Shown in pieces: positions 1 through 5,671 of a stretch of DNA of 8,787 nucleotides. Position 1 is the stretch's first letter, and every line of letters begins with the position of its first letter. Source of the DNA: an uncultured Catenibacterium sp. (GTDB lineage: Bacteria > Bacillota_I > Bacilli_A > Erysipelotrichales > Coprobacillaceae); NCBI RefSeq assembly GCF_900764565.1, contig NZ_CAAFOM010000004.1, forward strand, positions 1 through 8,787, in the 5' to 3' direction. The notes below the pieces were generated by a model, which was not told the DNA's origin, did no database searches, and was given only the letters and a program-made list of their open reading frames with translations. A program made the position numbers and the translations under genes.

Positions 1-12
1 ACAATTCCAAAC

Positions 13-42
13 AAAAAATAGAAGATGCCAAAGACATCTTCT
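13..42 (-). terminator. Intrinsic terminator after the XRE regulator gene
   Basis: On the minus strand a perfect 8-bp stem (arms 35-42 and 20-27, AGAAGATG/CATCTTCT) can be extended inward by a T-G and a C-G pair to leave a UUU loop. It is followed, after one A, by six U (plus-strand A run 13-18). It starts 14 bases after the stop codon of the last gene, so it should end the rapZ-whiA-regulator transcript. Confidence 0.88.
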
Positions 43-56
43 GAAATTTCACATGA

Positions 57-263
57 TTAGTAATCAAAAAGTTCTTTAAGAGTAATACCTAAACCCTTCG
101 CAAACTGATCAATCGCTTTAAGACTGACATTTCTAGTGCCTCTTTCTACATCAGATATATAATTCTTAGAAAGATGACATCTAAAACCTAGTTCTTCCTG
201 GGAAATACCCTGCTGTACTCTTAATTCTTTGATACGCATTCCAAATCTTTCTGTTACAGTCAT
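57..263 (-). CDS. Small XRE-family helix-turn-helix transcriptional regulator
   Basis: A 68-residue protein that is almost entirely one Cro/C1-type (XRE, HTH_3) DNA-binding domain. Helix 2 is around residues 21-30 (SQEELGFRCH) and the recognition helix around 32-42 (SKNYISDVERG), followed by the usual RNVSLKAIDQFAKGLG scaffold. There is no sensor or dimerisation domain beyond the five-helix core. Closest in form are SinR-like regulators and the controller (C) proteins of restriction systems, but no restriction genes are nearby. The start is supported by GGAGG seven bases upstream, inside the end of whiA, and the ATG overlaps the whiA stop by one base (TAATG), so translation is probably coupled. 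The gene is the last of the rapZ-whiA unit, in the place where Bacillus has crh. Its target is unknown; autoregulation or action on the same operon is a guess. Confidence 0.9.
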   Translation of the reverse strand: MTVTERFGMRIKELRVQQGISQEELGFRCHLSKNYISDVERGTRNVSLKAIDQFAKGLGITLKELFDY

Positions 264-1207
264 TATTCTTCCTCCATCTGACGAAGACGTGCTGCTTCAT
301 CCTTGATTTTCTTAAAACGATGGTGAAGACCTGATTTAGAAATAGTCTGTCCTGTTTTATTAAAATAAACATCTGCAAGTTCATTGAGTGTGAGTTCAGG
401 ATTTTCTAAACGGATCTGGGCAACTTCAGCTGTTTTAGAATCTAGAATTTCTATTCCGGCTTTATCAATGACATAAGCAATATCTTCAATCTGTTTGGCA
501 CTGGCTGTCATTGCCTTCATTTCATTCGCAATATCGCAATTATTCCATCTGTTTACAGTATTCGCCATAGAACGGTCAATACGTGTTGTTTCAAACTCCA
601 TAACGGAAGTAGAAGCACCAATCGCACGTAAGAAGTCACCTATTCTTTCTGCAGATTTCATATAAATCACAAAACGATTACGTCTCTTAATCACATGGGC
701 ATTTAATCCATAATGATTCATCATATCTTCAATATATTGAGCAAGGGGTTCATCCTGTACGCTCATTTCTAAGTGATAATTAGATGTATCAGGGTTATTC
801 ACTGAACCGCTTGCAAGGAAGATTCCTGCAAGATAAGCTCTTCTTGTACGATCATCATAAAGGATCTTATCAGAAGGCAGCATAGTAAAACCTAAACCAT
901 CTAATAAATGAAGATCTTCTAGTATTTCTCTAGCTTTAGAGACCTTAAGAAGATAAACATTATTCTTCTTAAGTTTCATCATCTTTTTTACTTTAAATTC
1001 TATAGAAGGTGCATAAAGTTCTTTAAGAAGTTTATGCATCTTTGACGCTATTTTTGCGTTTTCTGTACGGATCAAGAGAGAGAGTCCCTGTCCTAACATA
1101 AGGGTTCCATTGGTTTTTAATAAAGCACAAAGAATCGCTTTAGAGCAGTCATGATCAAAATCATTAAAAACGATCTCTTCCTTTACTTTTCTTGAAAACG
1201 ACAACAT
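263..1207 (-). CDS. whiA: DNA-binding protein WhiA (sporulation/cell-division regulator)
   Basis: A 314-residue protein of the usual WhiA length. The N-terminal half is a degenerate LAGLIDADG homing-endonuclease-like fold that has lost catalysis; the relic motif is LAGIFLASGSV at residues 126-136. The conserved RWNNCDIANEMK stretch is at 220-231, and the C-terminal helix-turn-helix (about 238-302) ends in the family hallmark SKSGLHHRFKKI. WhiA is a conserved Gram-positive DNA-binding protein: a sporulation regulator in Streptomyces, and linked to division and chromosome segregation in Bacillus. Here it follows rapZ after a 15-base gap with a modest AGAGG ribosome binding site about 12 bases from ATG, and overlaps the following small regulator by one base. 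It is transcribed from the promoter before rapZ. No stop or frameshift interrupts it. Confidence 0.97.
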   Translation of the reverse strand: MLSFSRKVKEEIVFNDFDHDCSKAILCALLKTNGTLMLGQGLSLLIRTENAKIASKMHKLLKELYAPSIEFKVKKMMKLKKNNVYLLKVSKAREILEDLHLLDGLGFTMLPSDKILYDDRTRRAYLAGIFLASGSVNNPDTSNYHLEMSVQDEPLAQYIEDMMNHYGLNAHVIKRRNRFVIYMKSAERIGDFLRAIGASTSVMEFETTRIDRSMANTVNRWNNCDIANEMKAMTASAKQIEDIAYVIDKAGIEILDSKTAEVAQIRLENPELTLNELADVYFNKTGQTISKSGLHHRFKKIKDEAARLRQMEEE

Positions 1208-1222
1208 TTCTTTTCACATCCT

Positions 1223-2071
1223 CTAGTGGTCAGCATCACGATGCCACTTATATACTTTGTAATATTTCTTGTAATGGTTCGCAAGGAAATTTGTAAGAGT
1301 GACAGAACGGTGCTGACCACCTGTACAGCCAATACCAACTATCAATTGCATCTTTCCTTCTTTTTCATATTCTTTCAATAAATAATCATAATAAGCCAGA
1401 GTCTTTTCTACAAACTCCTGTGTTTCTGGCTTTTCCATGACATAGTCATAGACTTCCTTATCATTTCCTGTCTTGTTTCTTAATTCAGGAATATAGAAAG
1501 GATTCGGTAAAAATCTTACATCAAGAAGTAGATCTGCATCCTTTGGAATACCAAACTTATATCCAAATGAGACAAAAGAGACACGGAATGTTTCTCCTGT
1601 TTCATGATAGAAAGATGCTTCTAGTCTATCCTGTAAAGCTGTACGCTTTAATAAAGTTGTATCAATGACTAAATCAGCCTGTGTTTTAATCTGTTCAAAT
1701 TCATGACGTTCTAGTTCAATAGAATCATAAAGCGTATTGGCTTTATTCATAATCATCATTGGATGAGAACGTCTTGTCTGCTTATAACGCTTCAAGATTT
1801 CTGTATTATCACAATCTAAAAATACAATAGTCAGCTTGATCCAATCCATATTAGATAATTCACGAATTGCCTGTAAAGCATCTCCTAATGAAATACCCAT
1901 CGCAATCTTACTACCTAATGTTTCATCAATTAAATAATCTCCAAATTCTTCTAATAAAGCGACTGGATAATTATCGATGCAGTAATATCCCATATTTTCA
2001 AAAACAGCCATAGCGGTAGACTTACCTGCACCAGACATACCAGAAACTAATACAACTTCTACATTTGACAT
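1223..2071 (-). CDS. rapZ: RapZ/YvcJ-family nucleotide-binding P-loop protein
   Basis: A 282-residue protein matching the RapZ (YvcJ) family in length. The N-terminal Walker A motif is GMSGAGKS at residues 11-18, followed by the family-specific FLDCDNTEILKRYKQTRRSHP block (84-104). The C-terminal domain carries SFGYKFG (168-174), DVRFLPNPFY (184-193) and the strongly conserved GCTGGQHRSV (248-257). In E. coli RapZ controls glucosamine-6-phosphate synthase through small RNAs; Bacillus YvcJ binds and hydrolyses nucleotides and affects competence. Which role applies here cannot be read from sequence. ATG at 2071 has AAGGAGG at 2079-2085, seven bases away. It is the first gene of its transcript, preceded by a strong promoter. 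The yvcK gene that normally follows is missing, and whiA comes directly next. Confidence 0.97.
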   Translation of the reverse strand: MSNVEVVLVSGMSGAGKSTAMAVFENMGYYCIDNYPVALLEEFGDYLIDETLGSKIAMGISLGDALQAIRELSNMDWIKLTIVFLDCDNTEILKRYKQTRRSHPMMIMNKANTLYDSIELERHEFEQIKTQADLVIDTTLLKRTALQDRLEASFYHETGETFRVSFVSFGYKFGIPKDADLLLDVRFLPNPFYIPELRNKTGNDKEVYDYVMEKPETQEFVEKTLAYYDYLLKEYEKEGKMQLIVGIGCTGGQHRSVTLTNFLANHYKKYYKVYKWHRDADH

Positions 2072-2097
2072 AGACCTTCCTCCTTAACATCACCGTT

Positions 2098-2126
2098 ATT
2101 ATAACATACATCGATGAGTGTATAAA
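2098..2126 (-). promoter_or_regulatory. SigA-type extended -10 promoter of the rapZ-whiA operon
   Basis: Reading the minus strand, TTTATA (2121-2126, 4 of 6 matches to TTGACA) is followed after 17 bases by a perfect TATAAT (2098-2103) with a TGT extension (2104-2106). Expected transcription start is near 2091, giving a leader of about 20 bases with the AAGGAGG site. It lies just after the trxB terminator, so it restarts transcription for rapZ, whiA and the small regulator. Confidence 0.8.
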
Positions 2127-2132
2127 GCATTC

Positions 2133-2158
2133 AAAAAGAGAACTATGATCAGTTCTCT
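2133..2158 (-). terminator. Intrinsic terminator overlapping the trxB stop codon
   Basis: A perfect 8-bp stem (arms 2151-2158 and 2137-2144, AGAGAACT/AGTTCTCT) with a six-base loop is followed by a U tract (2133-2136, plus the last stem U). The 5' arm is made of the last trxB codons and the TGA stop (2149-2151) lies at the arm/loop border, so a terminating ribosome would cover part of the hairpin. It separates the phosphatase-hisC-trxB unit from the rapZ promoter. Confidence 0.85.
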
Positions 2159-3060
2159 TCTACAAGCTTGGCAGCATATTGTCCAGCAATCGCACCATCA
2201 TTAGCGGCTGTGACAACCTGTCTTAATGTCTTTGTTCTTACATCACCTATCGCAAATATACCAGGAATAGATGTTTCCATATGTTCATCTACATCAATAT
2301 AACCCTGTTCATTTGTGATACCTAAGTCCTTCACAAAATCAGTGACTGGATCTAATCCAATAAATGGGAAGATGCCCTGTACATGAAGTGGTTCTAATTC
2401 TTTAGTTTCACTGTCTTCTAGTTCTAAGCCCTTTAATGTATCATCTTCTACAATCAATGCATGAGGCTTCTTCTTAAAGTGGAACTCAATCTTATCGTTA
2501 CTCAATGCTTTTTTCACTAAATAATCATCTGCACGGAAAACATCACGTCTCATGATAATATGAACCTTTTCTGTAATACCTGCTAGATAAATTGATTCTT
2601 CAATAGCACTATTACCACCACCAATGACAGCCACTTCTTTACCTCTAAAGAAAGGTCCATCACAGACAGCACAATAAGAAATACCTCTACCTGTCATCTC
2701 ATCTTCTAAATCCAGCCCCATCTTGCGTTCTTTAGTTCCTGTCGCAATAATGACAGCACGTGCTTCTAGTTCTTCTTTAGATGTAATAACCACCTTATGG
2801 TCATTCTTATCTACAATGCCTTTTACTTCTGTCATCTTTAATTCAGCCCCAAAGTTAAGAGCCTGTTCATACATATCATAAGCTAACTGTGGGCCCATCA
2901 TCTCTTTTATGCCAGGATAGTTTTCTATATGGGCTGTTAAGTTTAATTTACCACCAGGTGCACCTGATTCAATAATCATCACATCAGCACCGGCACGACT
3001 TGCATAAAGTGCGGCAGTTAAACCAGCTGGTCCACCACCAATAATAATGATATCTTTCAT
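2149..3060 (-). CDS. trxB: Thioredoxin reductase (NADPH)
   Basis: A flavoprotein that passes electrons from NAD(P)H through FAD and a redox-active disulfide to thioredoxin in the cytoplasm. The 303 residues match the low-molecular-weight bacterial type. Visible parts are the FAD-binding GGGPAG motif (8-13), the active-site CAVCDG (130-135, cysteines 130 and 133), the nucleotide-binding GGGNSA (148-153), and the C-terminal FAD motif GIFAIGDVR (267-275). The NADPH-contact motif usually written HRRxxxR reads MRRDVFR at 170-176. The phosphate-binding arginines are therefore kept but the His is Met. The start has AAAGGA eight bases upstream and lies three bases after the ppaX-like gene. It is the last gene of its operon. 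A ferredoxin/flavodoxin-type reductase is less likely because both cysteines are present. Confidence 0.96.
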   Translation of the reverse strand: MKDIIIIGGGPAGLTAALYASRAGADVMIIESGAPGGKLNLTAHIENYPGIKEMMGPQLAYDMYEQALNFGAELKMTEVKGIVDKNDHKVVITSKEELEARAVIIATGTKERKMGLDLEDEMTGRGISYCAVCDGPFFRGKEVAVIGGGNSAIEESIYLAGITEKVHIIMRRDVFRADDYLVKKALSNDKIEFHFKKKPHALIVEDDTLKGLELEDSETKELEPLHVQGIFPFIGLDPVTDFVKDLGITNEQGYIDVDEHMETSIPGIFAIGDVRTKTLRQVVTAANDGAIAGQYAAKLVEEN

Positions 3061-3063
3061 AGT

Positions 3064-3711
3064 CTACATCCTTTCTAGATATTGATATAAATCATCATAA
3101 GACTCCATCATATAATCTGGATGTTCAGCTAGGAGTGACTGTGTTCCTTTAAGTGACCATGTCACACCTATTGTCCCAATACCTGCATTTTTACCTGCCT
3201 GAATATCTGTCACATTATCACCAATCATATAACCTTGAGTCGCATTAAGGTAAGACAAAGCAGTCAGTAATGCTTCTGGATGAGGCTTACCATGACTGAC
3301 TTCATCACTTCCTATCACTACATCAAAATATTGATCTAAGTCTGCACACTTTAATCCATAAACAGCGGCATCCTTGTATTTTGTAGTCACAATAGCCATC
3401 TTTATACCCTGTTCATGAAGTTTTTTTAATACTTCTGTTTCATGAGGATAAAGAGTGACATAATCATTATGCTTCTCACGATTATAAGCACGATAGACCT
3501 GTACTGCTTCATCTACCTGATGACCAGAAAGATATCGCGCAAATGAGTCTCTTAAAGGTGGTCCTAAAAAAGAAAGTAATTCTTCTTCTGATAAAGTATA
3601 TTCAGGAAGAAACTGCTTAAAAGTATATCTGAATGATTGAAAGATCAATTCATCGGTATTGAGTACTGTACCATCTAGATCAAATAGAAGTACGTTATCT
3701 GTATTTATCAT
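3064..3711 (-). CDS. ppaX: PpaX/Gph-like HAD-family phosphatase
   Basis: A 215-residue haloacid dehalogenase-superfamily hydrolase, close to the 216 residues of Bacillus pyrophosphatase PpaX. Motif I is FDLDGT with nucleophile Asp11 and Asp13, motif II is the IVTT stretch (107-110), motif III is Lys142 in HGKPHPE, and motif IV is IGDNVTD with Asp165 and Asp169. The alpha-helical cap lies between about 20 and 85 and includes FLGPPLRDSF (48-57), typical of the PpaX and phosphoglycolate phosphatase (Gph) subgroup. Substrate may be pyrophosphate, as in PpaX, or a small phosphorylated metabolite; sequence alone does not decide. In Bacillus ppaX is in the same neighbourhood as trxB, which supports the name. 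The ribosome binding site is weak (AAGGA about 13 bases from ATG). The gene is 24 bases after hisC and 3 bases before trxB. Confidence 0.82.
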   Translation of the reverse strand: MINTDNVLLFDLDGTVLNTDELIFQSFRYTFKQFLPEYTLSEEELLSFLGPPLRDSFARYLSGHQVDEAVQVYRAYNREKHNDYVTLYPHETEVLKKLHEQGIKMAIVTTKYKDAAVYGLKCADLDQYFDVVIGSDEVSHGKPHPEALLTALSYLNATQGYMIGDNVTDIQAGKNAGIGTIGVTWSLKGTQSLLAEHPDYMMESYDDLYQYLERM

Positions 3712-3735
3712 ATCATTAATTGTTTCCTTATGCTT

Positions 3736-4794
3736 TTATGATGCTTGAATAATTTCTTTGACAGCATCTAAGAATGCATCCATTTCTTCATCATTTCCAA
3801 TAGTGACACGTAAATACTGATTAATACGTGGTGCATTGAAATATCTTACAATAATATGTTTCTTTCTTAATTCTTTAAAGATATATTCTGCATCAAAATC
3901 ATCATGATGAATAAAGATGAAGTTAGAATAACTGTCTGTCATTGTGAATCCCATTTCTTTAAGGGACTGTTTAGTACGTTCACGTGTTGCCACAATCTTC
4001 TTGGCATGTTCTTTGATGACATCGCTGTCTTGTATAGATGCTTCACCAATGACCTGTGCAAGGGCATCGATTGGATAAGAGTTGAATGAGTTCTTGACAT
4101 CATATAAATGTGAAATCAATTCTTCATTACCTAATGCGACACCAAGTCTGCTTCCTGCAAGTGAACGAAATTTAGAGAATGTATGGATTACAAGTAAGTT
4201 ATCATGTTTCTTTAATAGTGGAAGCACTGTTTCTCCACCAAAATCAATATAAGCTTCATCAATCACAACAACACTATCAGGATTATGACTGATGATCTCA
4301 TCAATGTCTTCTACAGACATGAGTTCACCTGTAGGTGCATTTGGATTAGGGAAGATGATTCCACCATTTTTTGTGAAGTAATCTTCTTTCTTGATCTTAA
4401 ATGCGTCATCTAATGGCATTGTTTTATAGTCAATATTAAATAATTCACAGTAAACGGGATAGAAAGAATAAGTAATATCTGGGAATAGGATAGGATCTTG
4501 TCCATTGAAACATGTTAAGAATGTTAAGGCAAGAACTTCATCACTTCCGTTTCCAATAAATACCTGTTTATCATCTAAACCATGATATTCAGCAATCAAA
4601 TGTCTAAGTCTTGATGCATCGGCATCAGGATAAAGTCTTAGTTTAAATGGATCAAAAGTTTGAATAGCTTCTTTGACCTTTTCTCCTGGTTCATATGGAT
4701 TTTCATTTGTGTTTAGTTTAATAAGATTAGACATCTTAGGCTGCTCCCCAGCAACATAAGGTTCTACATCTCTTAAGTTATTTCTCCAGCTCAT
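3736..4794 (-). CDS. hisC: Histidinol-phosphate aminotransferase-like PLP enzyme
   Basis: A 352-residue fold-type I, class I/II PLP-dependent aminotransferase of the HisC group, which makes histidinol phosphate from imidazole-acetol phosphate and glutamate. Visible are LNTNENPYEPG (28-38), the cofactor-phosphate region GNGSDE (81-86), NPNAPTG (150-156), VIDEAY with Asp179 facing the pyridine nitrogen, TFSKFRSLAGSRLG with the Schiff-base Lys208, and the substrate-carboxylate Arg329 in LRVTIG. Its ATG overlaps the stop of the upstream Cof-type phosphatase (TAATG), with a GGGGG ribosome binding site about nine bases upstream, so the two are probably translationally coupled. No other histidine genes are in the window, so it may act as an aromatic or general aminotransferase or complete a dispersed his pathway. 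The family call is firm; the exact substrate is not. Confidence 0.9.
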   Translation of the reverse strand: MSWRNNLRDVEPYVAGEQPKMSNLIKLNTNENPYEPGEKVKEAIQTFDPFKLRLYPDADASRLRHLIAEYHGLDDKQVFIGNGSDEVLALTFLTCFNGQDPILFPDITYSFYPVYCELFNIDYKTMPLDDAFKIKKEDYFTKNGGIIFPNPNAPTGELMSVEDIDEIISHNPDSVVVIDEAYIDFGGETVLPLLKKHDNLLVIHTFSKFRSLAGSRLGVALGNEELISHLYDVKNSFNSYPIDALAQVIGEASIQDSDVIKEHAKKIVATRERTKQSLKEMGFTMTDSYSNFIFIHHDDFDAEYIFKELRKKHIIVRYFNAPRINQYLRVTIGNDEEMDAFLDAVKEIIQAS

Positions 4795-5570
4795 TATATT
4801 TTACCCCCTAGTATATCATTGATCATTTCATAGACATAACTATAGACATGATCGGCCTTTTTTTGAATATCATCGTGTGCATAATTAAATGTACAGCCAT
4901 GATCTCCTGCTTCAATCATCGATAAGTCATTCCATGAATCACCTATCGTATAGGTTGTCGCATTTGTTTTTTCTTTTAGATAGTTCACCCCTGTTCCTTT
5001 TGAACAGTTATTAGGAACAACATCCAGAAAATGAAGATTAGGATGACACTCTACATGATTGCTATACTTTTCTTCAATTCTCTTTTTAATAATATCGATT
5101 TGGTCTGTCTGCATATTTTCCTGATTCAAGCTGATGATCTGGAATGAAGGACTTCTCTTCATTAAGGTCATAAAGTCATCAGGAATAGGTCTATCTCCCT
5201 GATCATTGTGCGTGAAGGATTGATGATTAAAACAGCCATAGCTCTTCTTTCCATCACACATATGGACAAACATATTTGCATCTACACCCCATTGTAGAAT
5301 ATCGAGTCCAATAGGAGCTTCAATATGTTTTTCATAGAGCGTGTTCTTATGACCATCCAGTATGGCCCCACCATTGTTTAATACTAGATAATCAAAAGGA
5401 TAACCATCTTCTTCAAGAATCTTTCCCATTTCTAGAATATGACGTCCTGTACAATAGACAACCTTGCCACCTGCTTCACGAAAACGTATCAGAGCTTCTT
5501 TATTTAAAGGTGATATCTGTAAGTGTTCACGATAAAGAGTCCCATCTATATCACAAAATACCATTTTCAT
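4794..5570 (-). CDS. Cof-type HAD-IIB family phosphatase
   Basis: A 258-residue cytoplasmic HAD hydrolase. Numbered from the chosen start, motif I is FCDIDGT with Asp7 and Asp9, motif II is YCTGR (39-43), the conserved Lys is in NCSKGTG (Lys191), and motif IV is GDSWND (Asp211, Asp215). A large C2-type cap lies between motifs II and III, typical of the Cof/YkrA-type sugar-phosphate or cofactor phosphatases, whose substrates vary widely. I start it at ATG 5570 because AAGGAGG sits at 5580-5586, nine bases upstream. A longer in-frame GTG start at 5594 would put this ribosome binding site inside the coding region and start very close to the -10 box. It is the first gene of a four-gene operon and overlaps hisC by one base, suggesting matched production with that aminotransferase. 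Confidence 0.9.
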   Translation of the reverse strand: MKMVFCDIDGTLYREHLQISPLNKEALIRFREAGGKVVYCTGRHILEMGKILEEDGYPFDYLVLNNGGAILDGHKNTLYEKHIEAPIGLDILQWGVDANMFVHMCDGKKSYGCFNHQSFTHNDQGDRPIPDDFMTLMKRSPSFQIISLNQENMQTDQIDIIKKRIEEKYSNHVECHPNLHFLDVVPNNCSKGTGVNYLKEKTNATTYTIGDSWNDLSMIEAGDHGCTFNYAHDDIQKKADHVYSYVYEMINDILGGKI

Positions 5571-5579
5571 AGTAATGTC

Positions 5580-5586
5580 CCTCCTT
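5580..5586 (-). promoter_or_regulatory. Strong ribosome binding site deciding the start of the Cof-type phosphatase
   Basis: AAGGAGG on the minus strand, nine bases before ATG 5570. It lies downstream of the alternative GTG at 5594 and so argues against the longer start. Confidence 0.85.
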
Positions 5587-5594
5587 ATTTCCAC

Positions 5595-5600
5595 ATTATA
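5595..5600 (-). promoter_or_regulatory. -10 box (TATAAT) for the phosphatase-hisC-ppaX-trxB operon
   Basis: A perfect TATAAT on the minus strand, 24 bases before the ATG, predicts transcription from about 5588 and an 18-base leader holding the AAGGAGG site. No good -35 is seen at 17 bases (a T run at 5618-5623). The upstream T-rich stretch could act as an UP-like element. It lies downstream of the adhesin terminator, so it is the likely promoter of the four-gene unit. Confidence 0.6.
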
Positions 5601-5636
5601 TAGGAAGGTCCCAATAAAAAAAAGTCATATTAATAG

Positions 5637-5663
5637 AAAAAGACTGGAGAAAACTCTCCAGCC
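5637..5663 (-). terminator. Intrinsic terminator after the surface adhesin
   Basis: On the minus strand a 9-bp stem with one G-U pair (arms 5655-5663 and 5642-5650, GGCTGGAGA/TCTCCAGTC) and a GTTT loop is followed by five U (5637-5641). It starts eight bases after the adhesin stop codon. A second T8 tract further on (about 5616-5623) may help release. Confidence 0.92.
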
Positions 5664-5671
5664 TGCTTCAA

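Noticed and set aside
57..263. Controller protein of a restriction-modification system.
   Set aside because: The domain resembles C proteins, but the gene is embedded in the rapZ-whiA unit with no methyltransferase or nuclease nearby.
181..384. Minus-strand open frame of 67 codons overlapping whiA and the small regulator.
   Set aside because: It lies in another frame within two well-supported genes and has no recognisable motif.
3904..4089. Plus-strand open frame of 61 codons inside hisC.
   Set aside because: It is antisense to conserved aminotransferase coding sequence and encodes no recognisable domain.
5571..5594. Longer GTG start of the Cof-type phosphatase at 5594.
   Set aside because: The AAGGAGG site lies inside this extension, a perfect -10 box ends one base before it, and HAD proteins normally begin just before the DxD motif.
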